Assembly (NCBI RefSeq): GCF_030709675.1
Contig: NZ_JAUZQD010000005.1
Coordinates: 62,001-126,000, forward strand
Direction: 5' to 3'
Length of the DNA: 64,000 nucleotides
Source of the DNA: Symbioplanes lichenis
GTDB taxonomy: Bacteria; Actinomycetota; Actinomycetes; Mycobacteriales; Micromonosporaceae
Within the stretch, counting starts at the first letter, position 1; each line of letters starts with the position of its first letter. Below the pieces are notes generated by a model. That model had not been told where the DNA came from, did not search any database, and saw nothing but the letters and a program-made list of their open reading frames with translations. Positions 16,885 to 26,552 of this stretch are shown in pieces. A program made the position numbers and the translations under genes.

Positions 16885-18435
16885 ATGTCACGACTGATGC
16901 AACTGGGAGTCGCGAAGCGGCTGGGTCTCATCGTGCTCTGCGGGACTCTCGGGCTGCTCGTGCTGGCGGTGGGCTCGTGGGTGTCGCAGGTCCAGCTCTC
17001 CGACCAGGCCGACCGGTTGCGCAATCTCGAGGCGGGCCTGGCCGCGCTCAACCACCTCGACACCCGGCAGAGCGAGCTCAAGGTCGACGCCTACCGCTCC
17101 GCGCTCAAGCAGGACGTGTCCCAGGACGTGTCGGACGACGTGACCTCGGCCAACGAGGCGGTGGCGGCGGTCGAGGCGGTGGACCTGCCCGCCGACCTCG
17201 AGGCCGAGTTCGCGGGGATCAAGGCTGACGTCGCCGACTTCGGCACCTTCATCAGCCAGTACGTCACCCAGTCGCTGAGCGGAACGCCCGGTGACACCGC
17301 CCAGATCGCCGAGCGCAACAGCGCCGTGGACGACAAGCTGGGCGCCCTGAACGAGAAGGTCGTCGCCGCGGCGGACCAGGAACGGGCGGACATGGACGCT
17401 GCGGTCGCCTCGGCGCACTGGGCGACGGTCGTCATCGTGGTGGTCTGCCTGGCCCTGCTGATCGGGCTGGCCGTGCCGCTGACCCGGTCGATCACCCGGC
17501 CGGTGGGGCGCCTGGCCGAGGTGGTCGCCGCGCTCGCGCAGGGTGACCTGACCCGGCGTACGGGGATCACCGGCCGCGACGAGGTGGGCCGGATGGCCGC
17601 GGGCATGGACGCCGCGCTCGACTCGATCCGTCAGTCCATGACCCGGATCGGCCAGAACTCTGACACGCTCGCCAGCGCCGCCACCGAGCTGTCCGCCGTG
17701 GCCGGCCAGATCGCCACCGCGGCCAGCGACACGGACCTGCGGACGACCTCCGCGTCGACCGAGGCGGACGAGATCTCGCGCAACGTGCAGACGGTCGCGG
17801 CGGGCTCCGAGGAGATGGGGCTGAGCATCCGGGAGATCTCGCGCAACACCAACGAGGCCGCGCAGATCGCCGCCTCCGCGGTGTCCGAGGCGGCCCGCGC
17901 CACCGAGACGATCCGGCAACTGGGGGAGTCCTCGGCCGAGATCGGCAACGTCATCAAGCTGATCACCTCGATCGCCGAGCAGACCAACCTGCTCGCCCTG
18001 AACGCCACCATCGAGGCGGCCCGGGCCGGGGACGCCGGCAAGGGCTTCGCCGTGGTCGCCTCCGAGGTCAAGGATCTGGCCCAGGAGACCGCCCGGGCGA
18101 CCGAGGACATCGGCACCCGGGTCACCGCGATCCAGGCCGACACCCAGGGGGCGGTCGAGGTCATCAACCGGATCAGCGACGTCATCGCGCAGATCAACGA
18201 CTTCCAGACGACGATCGCCAGCGCCGTCGAGGAGCAGACCGCCACGACCGGCGAGATGTCGCGCAGCATCGGCGAGGTGGCGGCGGGCAGCAGCCGGATC
18301 GCCAGCAACATCTCCGAGGTCTCGGCGGCCGGCGCCACCTCTCTGGAGGGCGTCACGCAGACGCGGCAGGCCAGCGACGAGGTGGCCCGCACGGCGGAGG
18401 AGCTGCGCACGCTCGTGGGCGCCTTCCGGCTTTAA
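16885..18435 (+). CDS. Membrane methyl-accepting chemotaxis protein
   Basis: Transmembrane chemoreceptor of 516 residues. An N-terminal membrane helix (about 12-33) and a second helix (about 178-198) bracket a four-helix-type ligand domain. A HAMP linker follows (from [16 protein letters not shown] to DEVGRM). The signalling hairpin carries the conserved tip [20 protein letters not shown] and [19 protein letters not shown]. No CTCA-N16-GCCGA promoter is visible in the 85 bases upstream, unlike the cytosolic receptor at 33315. The ligand is unknown. Confidence 0.95.
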   Translation: MSRLMQLGVAKRLGLIVLCGTLGLLVLAVGSWVSQVQLSDQADRLRNLEAGLAALNHLDTRQSELKVDAYRSALKQDVSQDVSDDVTSANEAVAAVEAVDLPADLEAEFAGIKADVADFGTFISQYVTQSLSGTPGDTAQIAERNSAVDDKLGALNEKVVAAADQERADMDAAVASAHWATVVIVVVCLALLIGLAVPLTRSITRPVGRLAEVVAALAQGDLTRRTGITGRDEVGRMAAGMDAALDSIRQSMTRIGQNSDTLASAATELSAVAGQIATAASDTDLRTTSASTEADEISRNVQTVAAGSEEMGLSIREISRNTNEAAQIAASAVSEAARATETIRQLGESSAEIGNVIKLITSIAEQTNLLALNATIEAARAGDAGKGFAVVASEVKDLAQETARATEDIGTRVTAIQADTQGAVEVINRISDVIAQINDFQTTIASAVEEQTATTGEMSRSIGEVAAGSSRIASNISEVSAAGATSLEGVTQTRQASDEVARTAEELRTLVGAFRL

Positions 18436-18453
18436 ACCGGACTGCACCTCGCC

Positions 18454-18480
18454 CGGCCCCGGTCCACAACACCGGGGCCG
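18454..18480 (+). terminator. Hairpin terminator after the chemoreceptor gene
   Basis: CGGCCCCGGT (18454-18463) pairs perfectly with ACCGGGGCCG (18471-18480) around a 7-base loop, 19 bases after the stop. Confidence 0.7.
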
Positions 18481-18534
18481 CACTGTATCCCCAGGACGAG
18501 AGGAGCTCGTCCGTCGCAACGTCGGGGAGACATC

Positions 18535-19278
18535 GTGGGTGCAGAGCGCGAGACGGTCATGGACGGCACCACCATCGCGGCCGGCCTGGATCTGCGGTCC
18601 GACGCGCACGTGCACACCGGCTTCGCCGCCGGCCGCGACAGTGTCGGCATGGTGGTCTCGGCCGCGGACCGCGCCGGGCTGAGCGCGCTGACCTTCGCCG
18701 ACCAGGTCGGCCCCGACACGACCTGGCTGCCCGCCTATGCCGACTCGGTGCGCCGGGCCAGCCGCCGGACCGAGCTGACCCTGCGCGTCGGGGCCGAGGT
18801 CGAGGTGAGCCAGGCCGACGGGTGGCTGGCCTGGCCGGCCGACCTGGGCACCCTCGAGGTGGTCTCGGTGGCCGTCTCCAAGCTGCCGCTGGCCGACGGC
18901 CCGGCCGCCCCGCGCGAGGTGCGCGCCCTGCTCGCCGCCGGCCGGCTCACCCCGGACCAGGTGGCCGAGACCGTGGTCGCGACGACCGTCAAGGGCATCG
19001 AGCGCGCCTCCCGCTATGCCCCCGTGCAGCTGGCCCGCCCGCTCAGCCTGCTCGCCCAGGTCGGCATCGACGACGCGGCGATCGGCGCGGGCCTGATCGG
19101 CGAGCTTGCCGCCGCCTGTCGCGCCACCGGGACGGCCGTCGAGGTCAGCGAGGCGTGGCGCAGCCCGTCGCCACGTGTCGTCGCGCTGCTGCGGGAGTCC
19201 GGCGTGCCGCTGCTGGCCGCTAGCGACGCCCGGTACGCCGCCGAGGTCGGCCACTGGCAGTACCTGCGCCGCCTGTGA
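18535..19278 (+). CDS. PHP-domain protein (putative metal-dependent phosphoesterase)
   Basis: The 247-residue product looks like a PHP (polymerase and histidinol phosphatase) domain: the metal-binding start DAHVHTGFAAG, then a TFADQV segment, GAEVEV near the middle and a closing SDARY segment. GTG at 18535 follows GGGGAG by eight bases. No polymerase or HisJ-specific region is present, so the substrate is unknown. It stands alone between a terminator and the SRPBCC gene. The DAHVHTGFA start supports PHP; later metal ligands are less clear. Confidence 0.65.
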   Translation: MGAERETVMDGTTIAAGLDLRSDAHVHTGFAAGRDSVGMVVSAADRAGLSALTFADQVGPDTTWLPAYADSVRRASRRTELTLRVGAEVEVSQADGWLAWPADLGTLEVVSVAVSKLPLADGPAAPREVRALLAAGRLTPDQVAETVVATTVKGIERASRYAPVQLARPLSLLAQVGIDDAAIGAGLIGELAAACRATGTAVEVSEAWRSPSPRVVALLRESGVPLLAASDARYAAEVGHWQYLRRL

Positions 19279-19357
19279 GAACGCGGGAATCCGAACGCGG
19301 ATCGTAGTCGCATCCGTACTCTCGGTCATGCCAGCACTTCAGCATGGGAGAGATGCG

Positions 19358-20185
19358 ATGAGTATGGTTCAGCAGGCCGTCGAGATCAGCGCACCGCTGC
19401 ACACCGTGTACGAGCAGCTCGCGAACGTCGAGAACTACCCGCGCTTCATGACCGGGGTCCAGGAGGTCCGCCCGATCGGCCACGACCAGACCCACTGGGT
19501 CATGGACGTCGAGGGGCGCCGCCGCGAGTTCGACGCGCAGATCACCGAGCGCTCCCTCGACGAGCGGGTGTCGTGGTCGACGACGGAGGGCCCGCGGCTC
19601 GCCGAGACCCTCACGCTGCGGCCGGTGGGCGAGACCCGGACCCAGCTCGTCGCCCAGCTGGAGGCCGACGTCGCCTTCCTGCTCCCCAGCGACCGGCACG
19701 GCCCGGAGACGCTGAGCAAGCGGCTGCGCGCCGACCTCGACACCTTCAAGGGCCTCATCGAGACCGGCAAGCTCGGCGGCACCCTGGGCGGCGCCAGCTC
19801 CAAGCGGCTCGGCGGCGGCTTCGCCTCGCCGGCCTCGGTCGCCACGCGGGCCCGGAGCGGCCGCCCGCAGCCCGGCGCCGGCTGGGGCACGAGCGCCGGC
19901 GAGTTCAGCAACGCCAACCCGGACGGACTCGGCAAGCTGCGGCCCAACGCCGACACCGCCACCCTGGGTACGCCCAACGCCGGCACCAACGTCGACATCA
20001 CCTCCGCGCCGGGCATCACGAGCGTGCACGACCTCGACGACGTGCTGGCCCCCGGGCGGCACATCGGGGGCGCCCCGGGCACCCGTCAGTCGACGGCCTC
20101 CGCCCGGATGGGCAGCCGCGCGACCAGCGTCCGGGACGCCCGGGGCGACGGCATCATCAACGAGCACGAGCGCGGCAGCGCCTGA
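19358..20185 (+). CDS. SRPBCC/polyketide-cyclase-like protein with a disordered tail
   Basis: Residues 1-135 resemble the START/SRPBCC hydrophobic-pocket fold (AVEISAPLHTVYEQLANVEN followed by YPRFM, typical of the coenzyme Q-binding/polyketide cyclase group). The remaining 140 residues are Gly/Ser/Ala/Asn-rich and probably disordered. I chose the ATG at 19358 with GGGAGAG five bases upstream, giving 275 residues. Ligand and role are unknown. It converges with the histidine kinase gene, with nine bases between the stops. Confidence 0.7.
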   Translation: MSMVQQAVEISAPLHTVYEQLANVENYPRFMTGVQEVRPIGHDQTHWVMDVEGRRREFDAQITERSLDERVSWSTTEGPRLAETLTLRPVGETRTQLVAQLEADVAFLLPSDRHGPETLSKRLRADLDTFKGLIETGKLGGTLGGASSKRLGGGFASPASVATRARSGRPQPGAGWGTSAGEFSNANPDGLGKLRPNADTATLGTPNAGTNVDITSAPGITSVHDLDDVLAPGRHIGGAPGTRQSTASARMGSRATSVRDARGDGIINEHERGSA

Positions 20186-20194
20186 TCTGGAGCG

Positions 20195-22021
20195 TCACTG
20201 GCCGACCGGTCCGATCCGGTCGGTCAGCACCCGGCCCCGCGGGGAGGCGTCCTCCCACGTGGTGATCAGCCGGGCACCGTGGGGCTCGGACCGCTCGTAG
20301 CGGACCGAGCCCCCGTTCGCTTCCACCAGGTGCCGGACGATGAACAGCCCGAGGCCGGCGCCCCGCATGAACCGGTCGAAGAGGCTGGGCACGAGCTCCT
20401 CCGGGATGCCCGGCCCGCTGTCCTCGACGGTCAGCGTGACTATGTCGCCGTGGCGCTCGGCCTCCACCACGACCGGGCCTTCCCCGTACGCCAGGGCGTT
20501 GGCCACCAGGTTGCGGACCACGTGCCAGACATGTTGCCGGTCGGCGAGCGCGGAGATCTCCTCGCCGATCCGGAACTCGACGCCGGCGCTCGGGTTGACG
20601 TCGCAGGAGGCGTCCCGGGCGACCTCCAGCAGCGGCACCGGGGCCCGCCGGGCGGTGACCGCGCCGGTGTCCAGGCGGAAGAGCAGCTGCAGGTCGTTCA
20701 TCATCTTGATGAGCCGGCGGGTGTTCTTGTCGATCTTCGTGGCCAGCTCGAGCCGGATGTCGTCGGGCAGGTCCGCCCAGTCGGCGTGCAGCAGCTCGGC
20801 CAGGCTGGCGATCGAGCTGATCGGCTGGGCGACGTCATGGGTCAGCATCGAGGTGAGGTCGTTCTTGAAGGCCAGCGCCGCCTCGAGCCGGGTGTTGGCC
20901 TCGCGCAGCGCGGCGTTTCCGGCCACCAGCTCGGCCGCCCGGGCACTGAGCTCGTCCTCGGTGCGCTTGCGGTCGGTGATGTCGACGTAGGTCGCCACGT
21001 AGCCCCGGGGGCGGCCGACGGCGTCGGGGATGGCGGCCATCGTGGCGAGCACCGGCACGTCGGTCCCGTCGGCGCGGCGTACCGTCCAGTCGCCCGTGCC
21101 CGGCGGGGGCAGGACCGGGGTGTCGCCGGGCGAGGTGTCGCCGGCCAGCTCGCGCCAGCGCCGGTTCGCGTCGATCACGCGGTGGTTGGCGTCGAGCACC
21201 AGGACGGCCTCGTGCATCGACTGCAGCAGCGTGTCGGCGAAGTCGCGGCGGTCGCGCAGCTCGGTCAGCAGCTCCCGTTGCTGCTGGTCGGCCCCGTCCA
21301 GCGAGCGTACGAGAAAACCGATCAGACCCAGTAGGGCGAGCGCGGTGAGGACGACACCGGTGCTGATCGCGGCGGCGGGGCGGCTGATGCCCGTACGCAC
21401 GGCCAGCGCGCTGACCAGTGCGGCCAGCACGGGCAGCGCGACCACCACCGGCAGCGCCCGCCGCACCTTGACCCCCGGCGTGGGGCGGGCGTCGGTGCGC
21501 AGCGGTCCCGTCTCGGGCCGGGCCAGCAGCATGCCGACGGCGAGGATCAGCAGCGCGCACGCGTAGTAGGGCGGCATGACGCTGCCCGGCCCGCGGCCCT
21601 CGGGGAACGTCGGGGCGAACAGGCGTGGCACCAGCGCCACCAGGGCGATGATCGCGGTGCCGGCCAGCAGCGGATCGGCCACGCGATAGCGCACGCGGTC
21701 GCCGGGGCGGTGCACGCGGACATCGAGGCCGGCGAGGGCCAGGGCGGAGAGCATGATCGCCACGCCGGTCGCCGGGAGCCCGGGCAGGGTCACGGCGCCG
21801 AGCACGAAGGCCGCGGCGGCCAGCACGTACGTGATGCCGCGCCGCACCCGGGCCGGGCCCGGCGGGATCAGCAGCAACAAAGCGGGCCCGGCGGCCGCGA
21901 GCGCGGCAGCCGGGCTGCGAAGATCCGGACGGGCGAGGAGGCCCAGCGTGACGACGGTGACGCCGGCGCAGACGGCGAGGATCCGCGAGAGTCTGCCCGC
22001 ATCACGTGCCGCGATCTGCAC
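20195..22021 (-). CDS. Membrane PAS-domain sensor histidine kinase
   Basis: 608 residues. The first 235 contain about seven or eight hydrophobic segments, forming a membrane sensor. A PAS domain follows (around 255-345, ending YVATYVDITDRKRTEDEL). Then come a HisKA-type segment with the phospho-accepting histidine in SMLTHDVAQPISSIASLAEL and an HATPase domain with an N-box near VRNLVANALAYGEG. The G1 box is EDSGPGIP and the end is GLGLFIVRHLVEANGG. The ATP lid between DRFMRG and GLGLF is unusually short. No response regulator is adjacent; a lone receiver protein is encoded at 24255. Confidence 0.9.
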   Translation of the reverse strand: MQIAARDAGRLSRILAVCAGVTVVTLGLLARPDLRSPAAALAAAGPALLLLIPPGPARVRRGITYVLAAAAFVLGAVTLPGLPATGVAIMLSALALAGLDVRVHRPGDRVRYRVADPLLAGTAIIALVALVPRLFAPTFPEGRGPGSVMPPYYACALLILAVGMLLARPETGPLRTDARPTPGVKVRRALPVVVALPVLAALVSALAVRTGISRPAAAISTGVVLTALALLGLIGFLVRSLDGADQQQRELLTELRDRRDFADTLLQSMHEAVLVLDANHRVIDANRRWRELAGDTSPGDTPVLPPPGTGDWTVRRADGTDVPVLATMAAIPDAVGRPRGYVATYVDITDRKRTEDELSARAAELVAGNAALREANTRLEAALAFKNDLTSMLTHDVAQPISSIASLAELLHADWADLPDDIRLELATKIDKNTRRLIKMMNDLQLLFRLDTGAVTARRAPVPLLEVARDASCDVNPSAGVEFRIGEEISALADRQHVWHVVRNLVANALAYGEGPVVVEAERHGDIVTLTVEDSGPGIPEELVPSLFDRFMRGAGLGLFIVRHLVEANGGSVRYERSEPHGARLITTWEDASPRGRVLTDRIGPVGQ

Positions 22022-22122
22022 CCAGGTCCCCTGTTGTGCTCGAAATCCTCAATTCCGAGCATAAGGGAAAATCCGCCGCCTTCAGTCCCTTTTCGGCGCG
22101 GTGACCGGGGCGGGGGAAGGGG

Positions 22123-22347
22123 TCAGGCCGGGTGGGTCTGGCCCGCCCACTCGAAGCCCTCTTCCATGGTGACCTTGGTGGCCACCGAGGCGAGCGGCGC
22201 GGCGTGCTTGTTGGCGTGGTGCCCGCAGAAGGCCAGGCTGCCCCCGCTGGCGAGGGTGAGCTCCAGCTTGGCGGCCGCACCGCAGCTGTCGCAGCGCTCG
22301 GTCAGCGAGTCCGCGGTGACGATCTCGGGCGACAGCAGGCTGGTCAT
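22123..22347 (-). CDS. DUF7455-type small zinc-ribbon-like protein
   Basis: ATG at 22347 with AAGGAGAG four bases upstream gives 74 residues, starting MTSLLSPEIVTADSLTERCD. CDSCGAAAKLEL and FCGHHANKH supply a Cys/His set suited to bind one metal ion. Small proteins of this kind are widespread in actinobacteria near sigma-factor and stress genes, but their function is unknown. It is divergent from the secreted subtilase. Confidence 0.8.
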   Translation of the reverse strand: MTSLLSPEIVTADSLTERCDSCGAAAKLELTLASGGSLAFCGHHANKHAAPLASVATKVTMEEGFEWAGQTHPA

Positions 22348-22428
22348 GGCGCTCTCCTTGCTCCGTGGCGGTGCGGCGTTCCTGACGGAGGGTAGTTCGG
22401 CCCCGCCAGGAGGCGACTTAGGCATCGT

Positions 22429-22444
22429 GCCCCCGATCGGGGGC
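22429..22444. repeat. Perfect 16-bp palindrome in a divergent promoter region
   Basis: GCCCCCGATCGGGGGC is perfectly self-complementary and lies between the divergent DUF7455 gene and the subtilase gene, 82 and 140 bases from their starts. It could be an operator. Confidence 0.5.
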
Positions 22445-22583
22445 CCTGCAACCCAGGCGCAACCGTTGCGGTCCCGGTGTGGCTCTGTGCCGACCCCATT
22501 GTTTCCCCTCGAAGCCACCGACATGCCCGGGCCCCCGGGTGATGTTCGTCGCCGGTGGCCCCGACGAGGAGGAACCCTTTCCG

Positions 22584-24176
22584 ATGACGACCCACAACGA
22601 CGGCCGGCGCCGCGCTGCGCGCCTCGCGCTGACCGCCGGGATCGCCACGGTGGCGGCGGTGACCGGAGTTTCCGGCACGGCCTTCGCCGGCACCCCCGGT
22701 GCGCTGCCTCTCGGCACCGTCCGGGCGGCGAGCGCGGGAGCCATCACCGACAGTTACATCGTCGTGCTGAAGTCGGCCGCGCCCGCCGAGGTGCCCGCGA
22801 CCGCCGAGGCGTTGACCGACCACTACGGCGGCGAGGTGGCGCAGGGCTTCTCCGCGACGGTCCGCGGCTTCCAGGCCGGCATGACGGCCCTGGAGGCGCG
22901 CCGGCTGGCCGCCAGCCCCGAGGTCGCCTATGTCGAGCAGGACGCGACCGTGCGTCTCGCCGACCTGTCGACCCAGGAGAACCCGACGTGGGGCCTCGAC
23001 CGGATCGACCAGAAGACGCTGCCGCTGTCGAAGACCTACACCTACCGGCCGGCGTCGGACGTCACGGCGTACGTGCTGGACACCGGCATCCGGATCTCGC
23101 ACAGCGAGTTCGGCGGGCGGGCCTCGAACGGCCGGGACTTCATCGACAACGACGCCGTCGCCCAGGACTGCAACGGCCACGGTACGCACGTCGCCGGGAC
23201 GATCGGCGGCAAGACCTACGGCGTCGCCAAGGACGTCAAGCTCGTCGCCGTCCGGGTGCTGGACTGCGAGGGCGTCGGCTCGTACTCGGCGATCATCGCG
23301 GGCATCGACTGGGTGACCAGGAACGCCATGCTGCCCGCCGTGGCCAACATGAGCGTGGGCGGCACGGCCAGCTCGGCCCTGAACGCCGCCGTGGCCAAGT
23401 CCATCGCCGCCGGCGTCACCTACGCGGTCGCCGCGGGCAACGACAACAAGAACGCGTGCGGCTACTCGCCGGCCTCCGCGGCCGACGCGATCACGGTCGG
23501 GGCCACCGACAGCGCCGACACCCGCGCCTCCTTCTCCAACTACGGCAAGTGCCTGGACATCTTCGCGCCCGGCGTGAAGATCACCTCGGCCGGCTACAAG
23601 TCCGACACGGCCACGGCCGTGATGAGCGGCACCTCCATGGCCACCCCGCACGTCGCCGGCGCGGCCGCCCTGGTCGCCGCGGCCCACCCGGGCTGGACGC
23701 CGGCCCAGATCACCGCGGCGCTGCTCGCCAACGCCACCCCGAGCAAGGTCAAGAGCCCGGGCAGCGGGTCCGTGAACAAGCTGCTCTGGACCGGCTTCCT
23801 CAACACCGAGTCGGCCGGCACGACCACGCACTGCGGGCCGTTCACCGTGGGCACCGACAAGAAGATCGCCAAGAAGGGTACGGCCACCAGCGCCAAGAAG
23901 GTGACCGGCTGCACCGGCACGGCCTCCGCCACGTCCTCCGTGACGATCACGGTCAAGCACGGCTACCGGGGTTCGCTCGTGGTCACGCTGATCGACCCGG
24001 CCGGGAAGGCGCACGTCCTCAAGAAGGCCAGCAAGTCGGACAAGGCGGCCAACTTCTCGCAGACCCTGCCGATCAACCTGTCCGGGGTGTCCCGCAACGG
24101 AAAGTGGACACTGACGGTCAAGGACACCTACGGCACCACCACCGGCACCCTGGACAAGTGGAAGCTGACCCTCTGA
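22584..24176 (+). CDS. Secreted S8 (subtilisin-family) serine protease with C-terminal P-domain
   Basis: ATG at 22584 follows GAGGAGGAA and gives 530 residues with a signal peptide (1-35, ending TAFA). An I9 inhibitor propeptide spans about 52-125. The catalytic domain has Asp166 in VLDTGIRI, His199 in GHGTHVAG and Ser351 in SGTSMATPHVAG. Residues 415-530 form a proprotein-convertase-like P-domain (HGYRGSLVVTLIDPAGKAHV, SRNGKWTLTVKDTYG). It is a typical extracellular protease of actinomycetes, expected to be active after propeptide removal. It is probably monocistronic. Confidence 0.94.
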   Translation: MTTHNDGRRRAARLALTAGIATVAAVTGVSGTAFAGTPGALPLGTVRAASAGAITDSYIVVLKSAAPAEVPATAEALTDHYGGEVAQGFSATVRGFQAGMTALEARRLAASPEVAYVEQDATVRLADLSTQENPTWGLDRIDQKTLPLSKTYTYRPASDVTAYVLDTGIRISHSEFGGRASNGRDFIDNDAVAQDCNGHGTHVAGTIGGKTYGVAKDVKLVAVRVLDCEGVGSYSAIIAGIDWVTRNAMLPAVANMSVGGTASSALNAAVAKSIAAGVTYAVAAGNDNKNACGYSPASAADAITVGATDSADTRASFSNYGKCLDIFAPGVKITSAGYKSDTATAVMSGTSMATPHVAGAAALVAAAHPGWTPAQITAALLANATPSKVKSPGSGSVNKLLWTGFLNTESAGTTTHCGPFTVGTDKKIAKKGTATSAKKVTGCTGTASATSSVTITVKHGYRGSLVVTLIDPAGKAHVLKKASKSDKAANFSQTLPINLSGVSRNGKWTLTVKDTYGTTTGTLDKWKLTL

Positions 24177-24254
24177 TCCCCGCGAACCGCCTCGCGCGGC
24201 GGAAACCGCCGTTAGCGTGAGTCGCGAAACGTCATACCGCCGGGGGAGGGACTC

Positions 24255-24644
24255 ATGCCGGAGGCAGCGCAGGCGGAACGCCCGACAGTCCTCGTCGTCG
24301 ACGACGAGGAGGACCTGCGGGACATCATGCGGCGGATGCTGGAACGCCGGGGCTTCTCGACCCTGGTGGCCGGCGACGCCGAGGAGGCCGTGGGCCTGTG
24401 CCGGGACCACGCCGGCCCGATCGACGTGCTGGTCACCGATCTCGGTCTGCCCGGCGTCTCCGGGGGCGACCTCGCCCGCGGGGCCGCCGACCTGCGGCCG
24501 GACCTGGGCATCATCTACATCTCGGGGCTGCCCAAGGACATCGCGGTGACCAAGGGCCTGATCACCGAGGACGCCCTGCTGGTGAAGAAGCCGTTCACCT
24601 CCGACCTGCTGCTCGACGCGCTGCGGCTGGTCCTTTCCGAATAG
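24255..24644 (+). CDS. Single-domain response regulator
   Basis: 129 residues made of a receiver domain only: acidic pocket VVDDEED near 15-21, phosphoacceptor Asp62 in VLVTDLGLPG, and the conserved lysine in LVKKPF near 110. There is no output domain, so it must act through protein contact, as CheY or a phosphorelay carrier does. GGGGGAGGG precedes the ATG. The nearest kinase without a partner is at 20195; the pairing is only a guess. A strong terminator follows. Confidence 0.92.
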   Translation: MPEAAQAERPTVLVVDDEEDLRDIMRRMLERRGFSTLVAGDAEEAVGLCRDHAGPIDVLVTDLGLPGVSGGDLARGAADLRPDLGIIYISGLPKDIAVTKGLITEDALLVKKPFTSDLLLDALRLVLSE

Positions 24645-24663
24645 CTTTCCGCTCTCTTCTCCG

Positions 24664-24693
24664 AACGCCGCCGGGTCTTTACCCGGCGGCGTT
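24664..24693 (+). terminator. Strong intrinsic terminator after the receiver gene
   Basis: A perfect 13-bp stem (AACGCCGCCGGGT / ACCCGGCGGCGTT) with a CTTT loop, followed by a T-rich stretch. Confidence 0.85.
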
Positions 24694-24842
24694 CTGTTGT
24701 CTTCGCACCATCCGTGCCTTCCGTCTCCCGCGCCCTTTCCGTGGCGGCACCTCAAGTGCACCTCAACGTGCTCCGCCGTCGCACCCGCCGCTCAAGAACC
24801 TGAATGTCAGACAGCAATCCACTGACATGCGGGGAGAATCGG

Positions 24843-26534
24843 GTGAGGGGCAAGCGGGGGAAGATCGGAGTCGCGCTGACGGGTGTCGTCGCGGCCGGCG
24901 CGGGGTTGACCCTCACCGGTACGGCCCACGCGGCCACGACGTCCGAGACCGTGAGCGTGGCGAGCAGCGACGACGCGTACACGTCGAGCACGCGCAAGAC
25001 CGTCAACTTCGGCTCGGCCGACAAGCTCGTCGTCGGCAAGGAGTCGGGGGAGACGCGGCTGTCCTATGTGAAGTTCGCGCCGAAGCTCGCCGCCGGCGCC
25101 ACGGTGACGGGGGCCGAGCTGCGCCTGCCGCTGGACAGCAAGCCGGCCGAGTCGGCGCTGACCCTCTACGCCGTGCCGGGCGCCTGGACCCAGAAGACGA
25201 TCACCGCGGCGAACGCGCCGGCGCTGGGCAAAGCCGTCGGCTCGATCAAGCCGAAGGCCAGTGACACCGCGCTGACGTTCGATCTGTCGAAGGTCGTGAC
25301 GAAGGGCGGGACGTACGCGTTCGCGCTCAAGTCGGCGTCGACGTCGGCGGTGACGCGCATCCGGGCGCTGGAGTACGGGGACGCGAAGTCCGGCGGGCCC
25401 GAGTTGCGCCTGACCGTCCGCCGCGCCGTCCCCACCAAGGCGCCTTCTTCGTCGCCCTCGTCGGCTCCTACCACCGCGCCCACCAAGGCGCCCACCTCCG
25501 CGCCTTCTTCTCCCTCATCGACGCCGACCAAGGCCCCCACCACTGCGCCTTCTTCTTCTCCCTCGTCGGCGCCGACCACTTCGGCGCCGGCGGCTTGCAC
25601 GACGGGCGCGCTGCTGGTGCCGACCTGTGGCGTGCTGTGGGGCGCGGCGGCGGGCGGCTTCACCGACACGCCGCGTGACCAGGCGCTCAAGGACTGGGAG
25701 ACGCTCACCGGCCGGACGGCGGCGATCTACCACACGTACCACAAGGGTGATGAGCAGTTCCCGACCAAGGCCGAGATCGCGATGACCCAGGACCCGGCCA
25801 GGCCCCGGGTGCTGCTCCTCAACTGGAAGGTCGCGTACAACTCGACCTGGGCCAAGGTCGCCGCCGGCGAGCAGGACAAGCGCATCGACACCTGGTCCGC
25901 GTACGTGAAGAAGAACTACGGCACGCAGAAGTTCTTCCTCGCCCTGCACCACGAGCCCGAGAACGACGTCGACGCGACGGCCGGCTCCGGCATGACCGCC
26001 AAGGACTACGCGGCCATGTACCGCCACGTCATCACCCGCCTGCGCGCCAACGGCGTGACCAACGCGGTGAACGTCCTCGCCTACATGGGCAACGAGAAGT
26101 GGATGGCCCAGTCCTGGTGGAAGGACCTCTACCCGGGCGACGACGTCGTCGACTGGATCGGCCTCGACTCCTACGTCAGCGTCGAGAAGGGCTACTACCA
26201 CTACGGCGACATGGGCGACATCCTCGACCGGCGGCCCACCGGCGGCGGCCTCGGCTGGTACGACTGGGCCACCACCACCCACCCGGCCAAGCCCATCATG
26301 GTCGCCGAGTGGGGCATGTACCACCGCCGCGCCGTGGTCACCGACAAGTCGGCCGCCTTCGCCTCGGTCCTCCCCGAGCTCAAGGCCCACCCCAAGGTCA
26401 AGGCCATCGTCTACTTCGACACCGCCAGCGACGACGAGGGCGACCGCGACATCTCGGTCAACAGCTCCCCCGCCAGCCTGGCCGCCTTCAAGCAGCTGGC
26501 CGCCGACCCGATCTTCAACGTGACCCTCAAGTAG
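24843..26534 (+). CDS. Secreted GH26-like glycoside hydrolase with an N-terminal DNRLRE/CBM-like domain
   Basis: I prefer the GTG at 24843 (GGGGAG six bases upstream), which starts directly at a signal peptide (MRGKRGKIGVALTGVVAAGA, cleavage near 30); an ATG 39 bases earlier is possible. Residues 35-195 resemble the DNRLRE/CBM96-type beta domain (DDAYTSS, LSYVKFAP, TKGGTYAFAL). A Pro/Ser/Thr linker (about 198-250) follows. The catalytic part has a GH26 look, with Glu371 in HHEPEND as likely acid/base and Glu489 in VAEWGMY as likely nucleophile. Substrate is probably a mannan or related glucan; this is inference. Confidence 0.82.
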   Translation: MRGKRGKIGVALTGVVAAGAGLTLTGTAHAATTSETVSVASSDDAYTSSTRKTVNFGSADKLVVGKESGETRLSYVKFAPKLAAGATVTGAELRLPLDSKPAESALTLYAVPGAWTQKTITAANAPALGKAVGSIKPKASDTALTFDLSKVVTKGGTYAFALKSASTSAVTRIRALEYGDAKSGGPELRLTVRRAVPTKAPSSSPSSAPTTAPTKAPTSAPSSPSSTPTKAPTTAPSSSPSSAPTTSAPAACTTGALLVPTCGVLWGAAAGGFTDTPRDQALKDWETLTGRTAAIYHTYHKGDEQFPTKAEIAMTQDPARPRVLLLNWKVAYNSTWAKVAAGEQDKRIDTWSAYVKKNYGTQKFFLALHHEPENDVDATAGSGMTAKDYAAMYRHVITRLRANGVTNAVNVLAYMGNEKWMAQSWWKDLYPGDDVVDWIGLDSYVSVEKGYYHYGDMGDILDRRPTGGGLGWYDWATTTHPAKPIMVAEWGMYHRRAVVTDKSAAFASVLPELKAHPKVKAIVYFDTASDDEGDRDISVNSSPASLAAFKQLAADPIFNVTLK

Positions 26535-26535
26535 A

Positions 26536-26550
26536 GCCAGGCGCCCTGGC
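26536..26550. terminator. Small hairpin between convergent genes
   Basis: GCCAGG and CCTGGC flank a 3-base loop between the glycosidase stop and the methyltransferase stop. It is a weak structure and could serve both directions. Confidence 0.35.
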
Positions 26551-26552
26551 CT

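Noticed and set aside
16888..19329. 813-codon antisense frame opposite the chemoreceptor and PHP genes
   Set aside because: Spans two real genes and their terminator; composition is that of a shadow frame.
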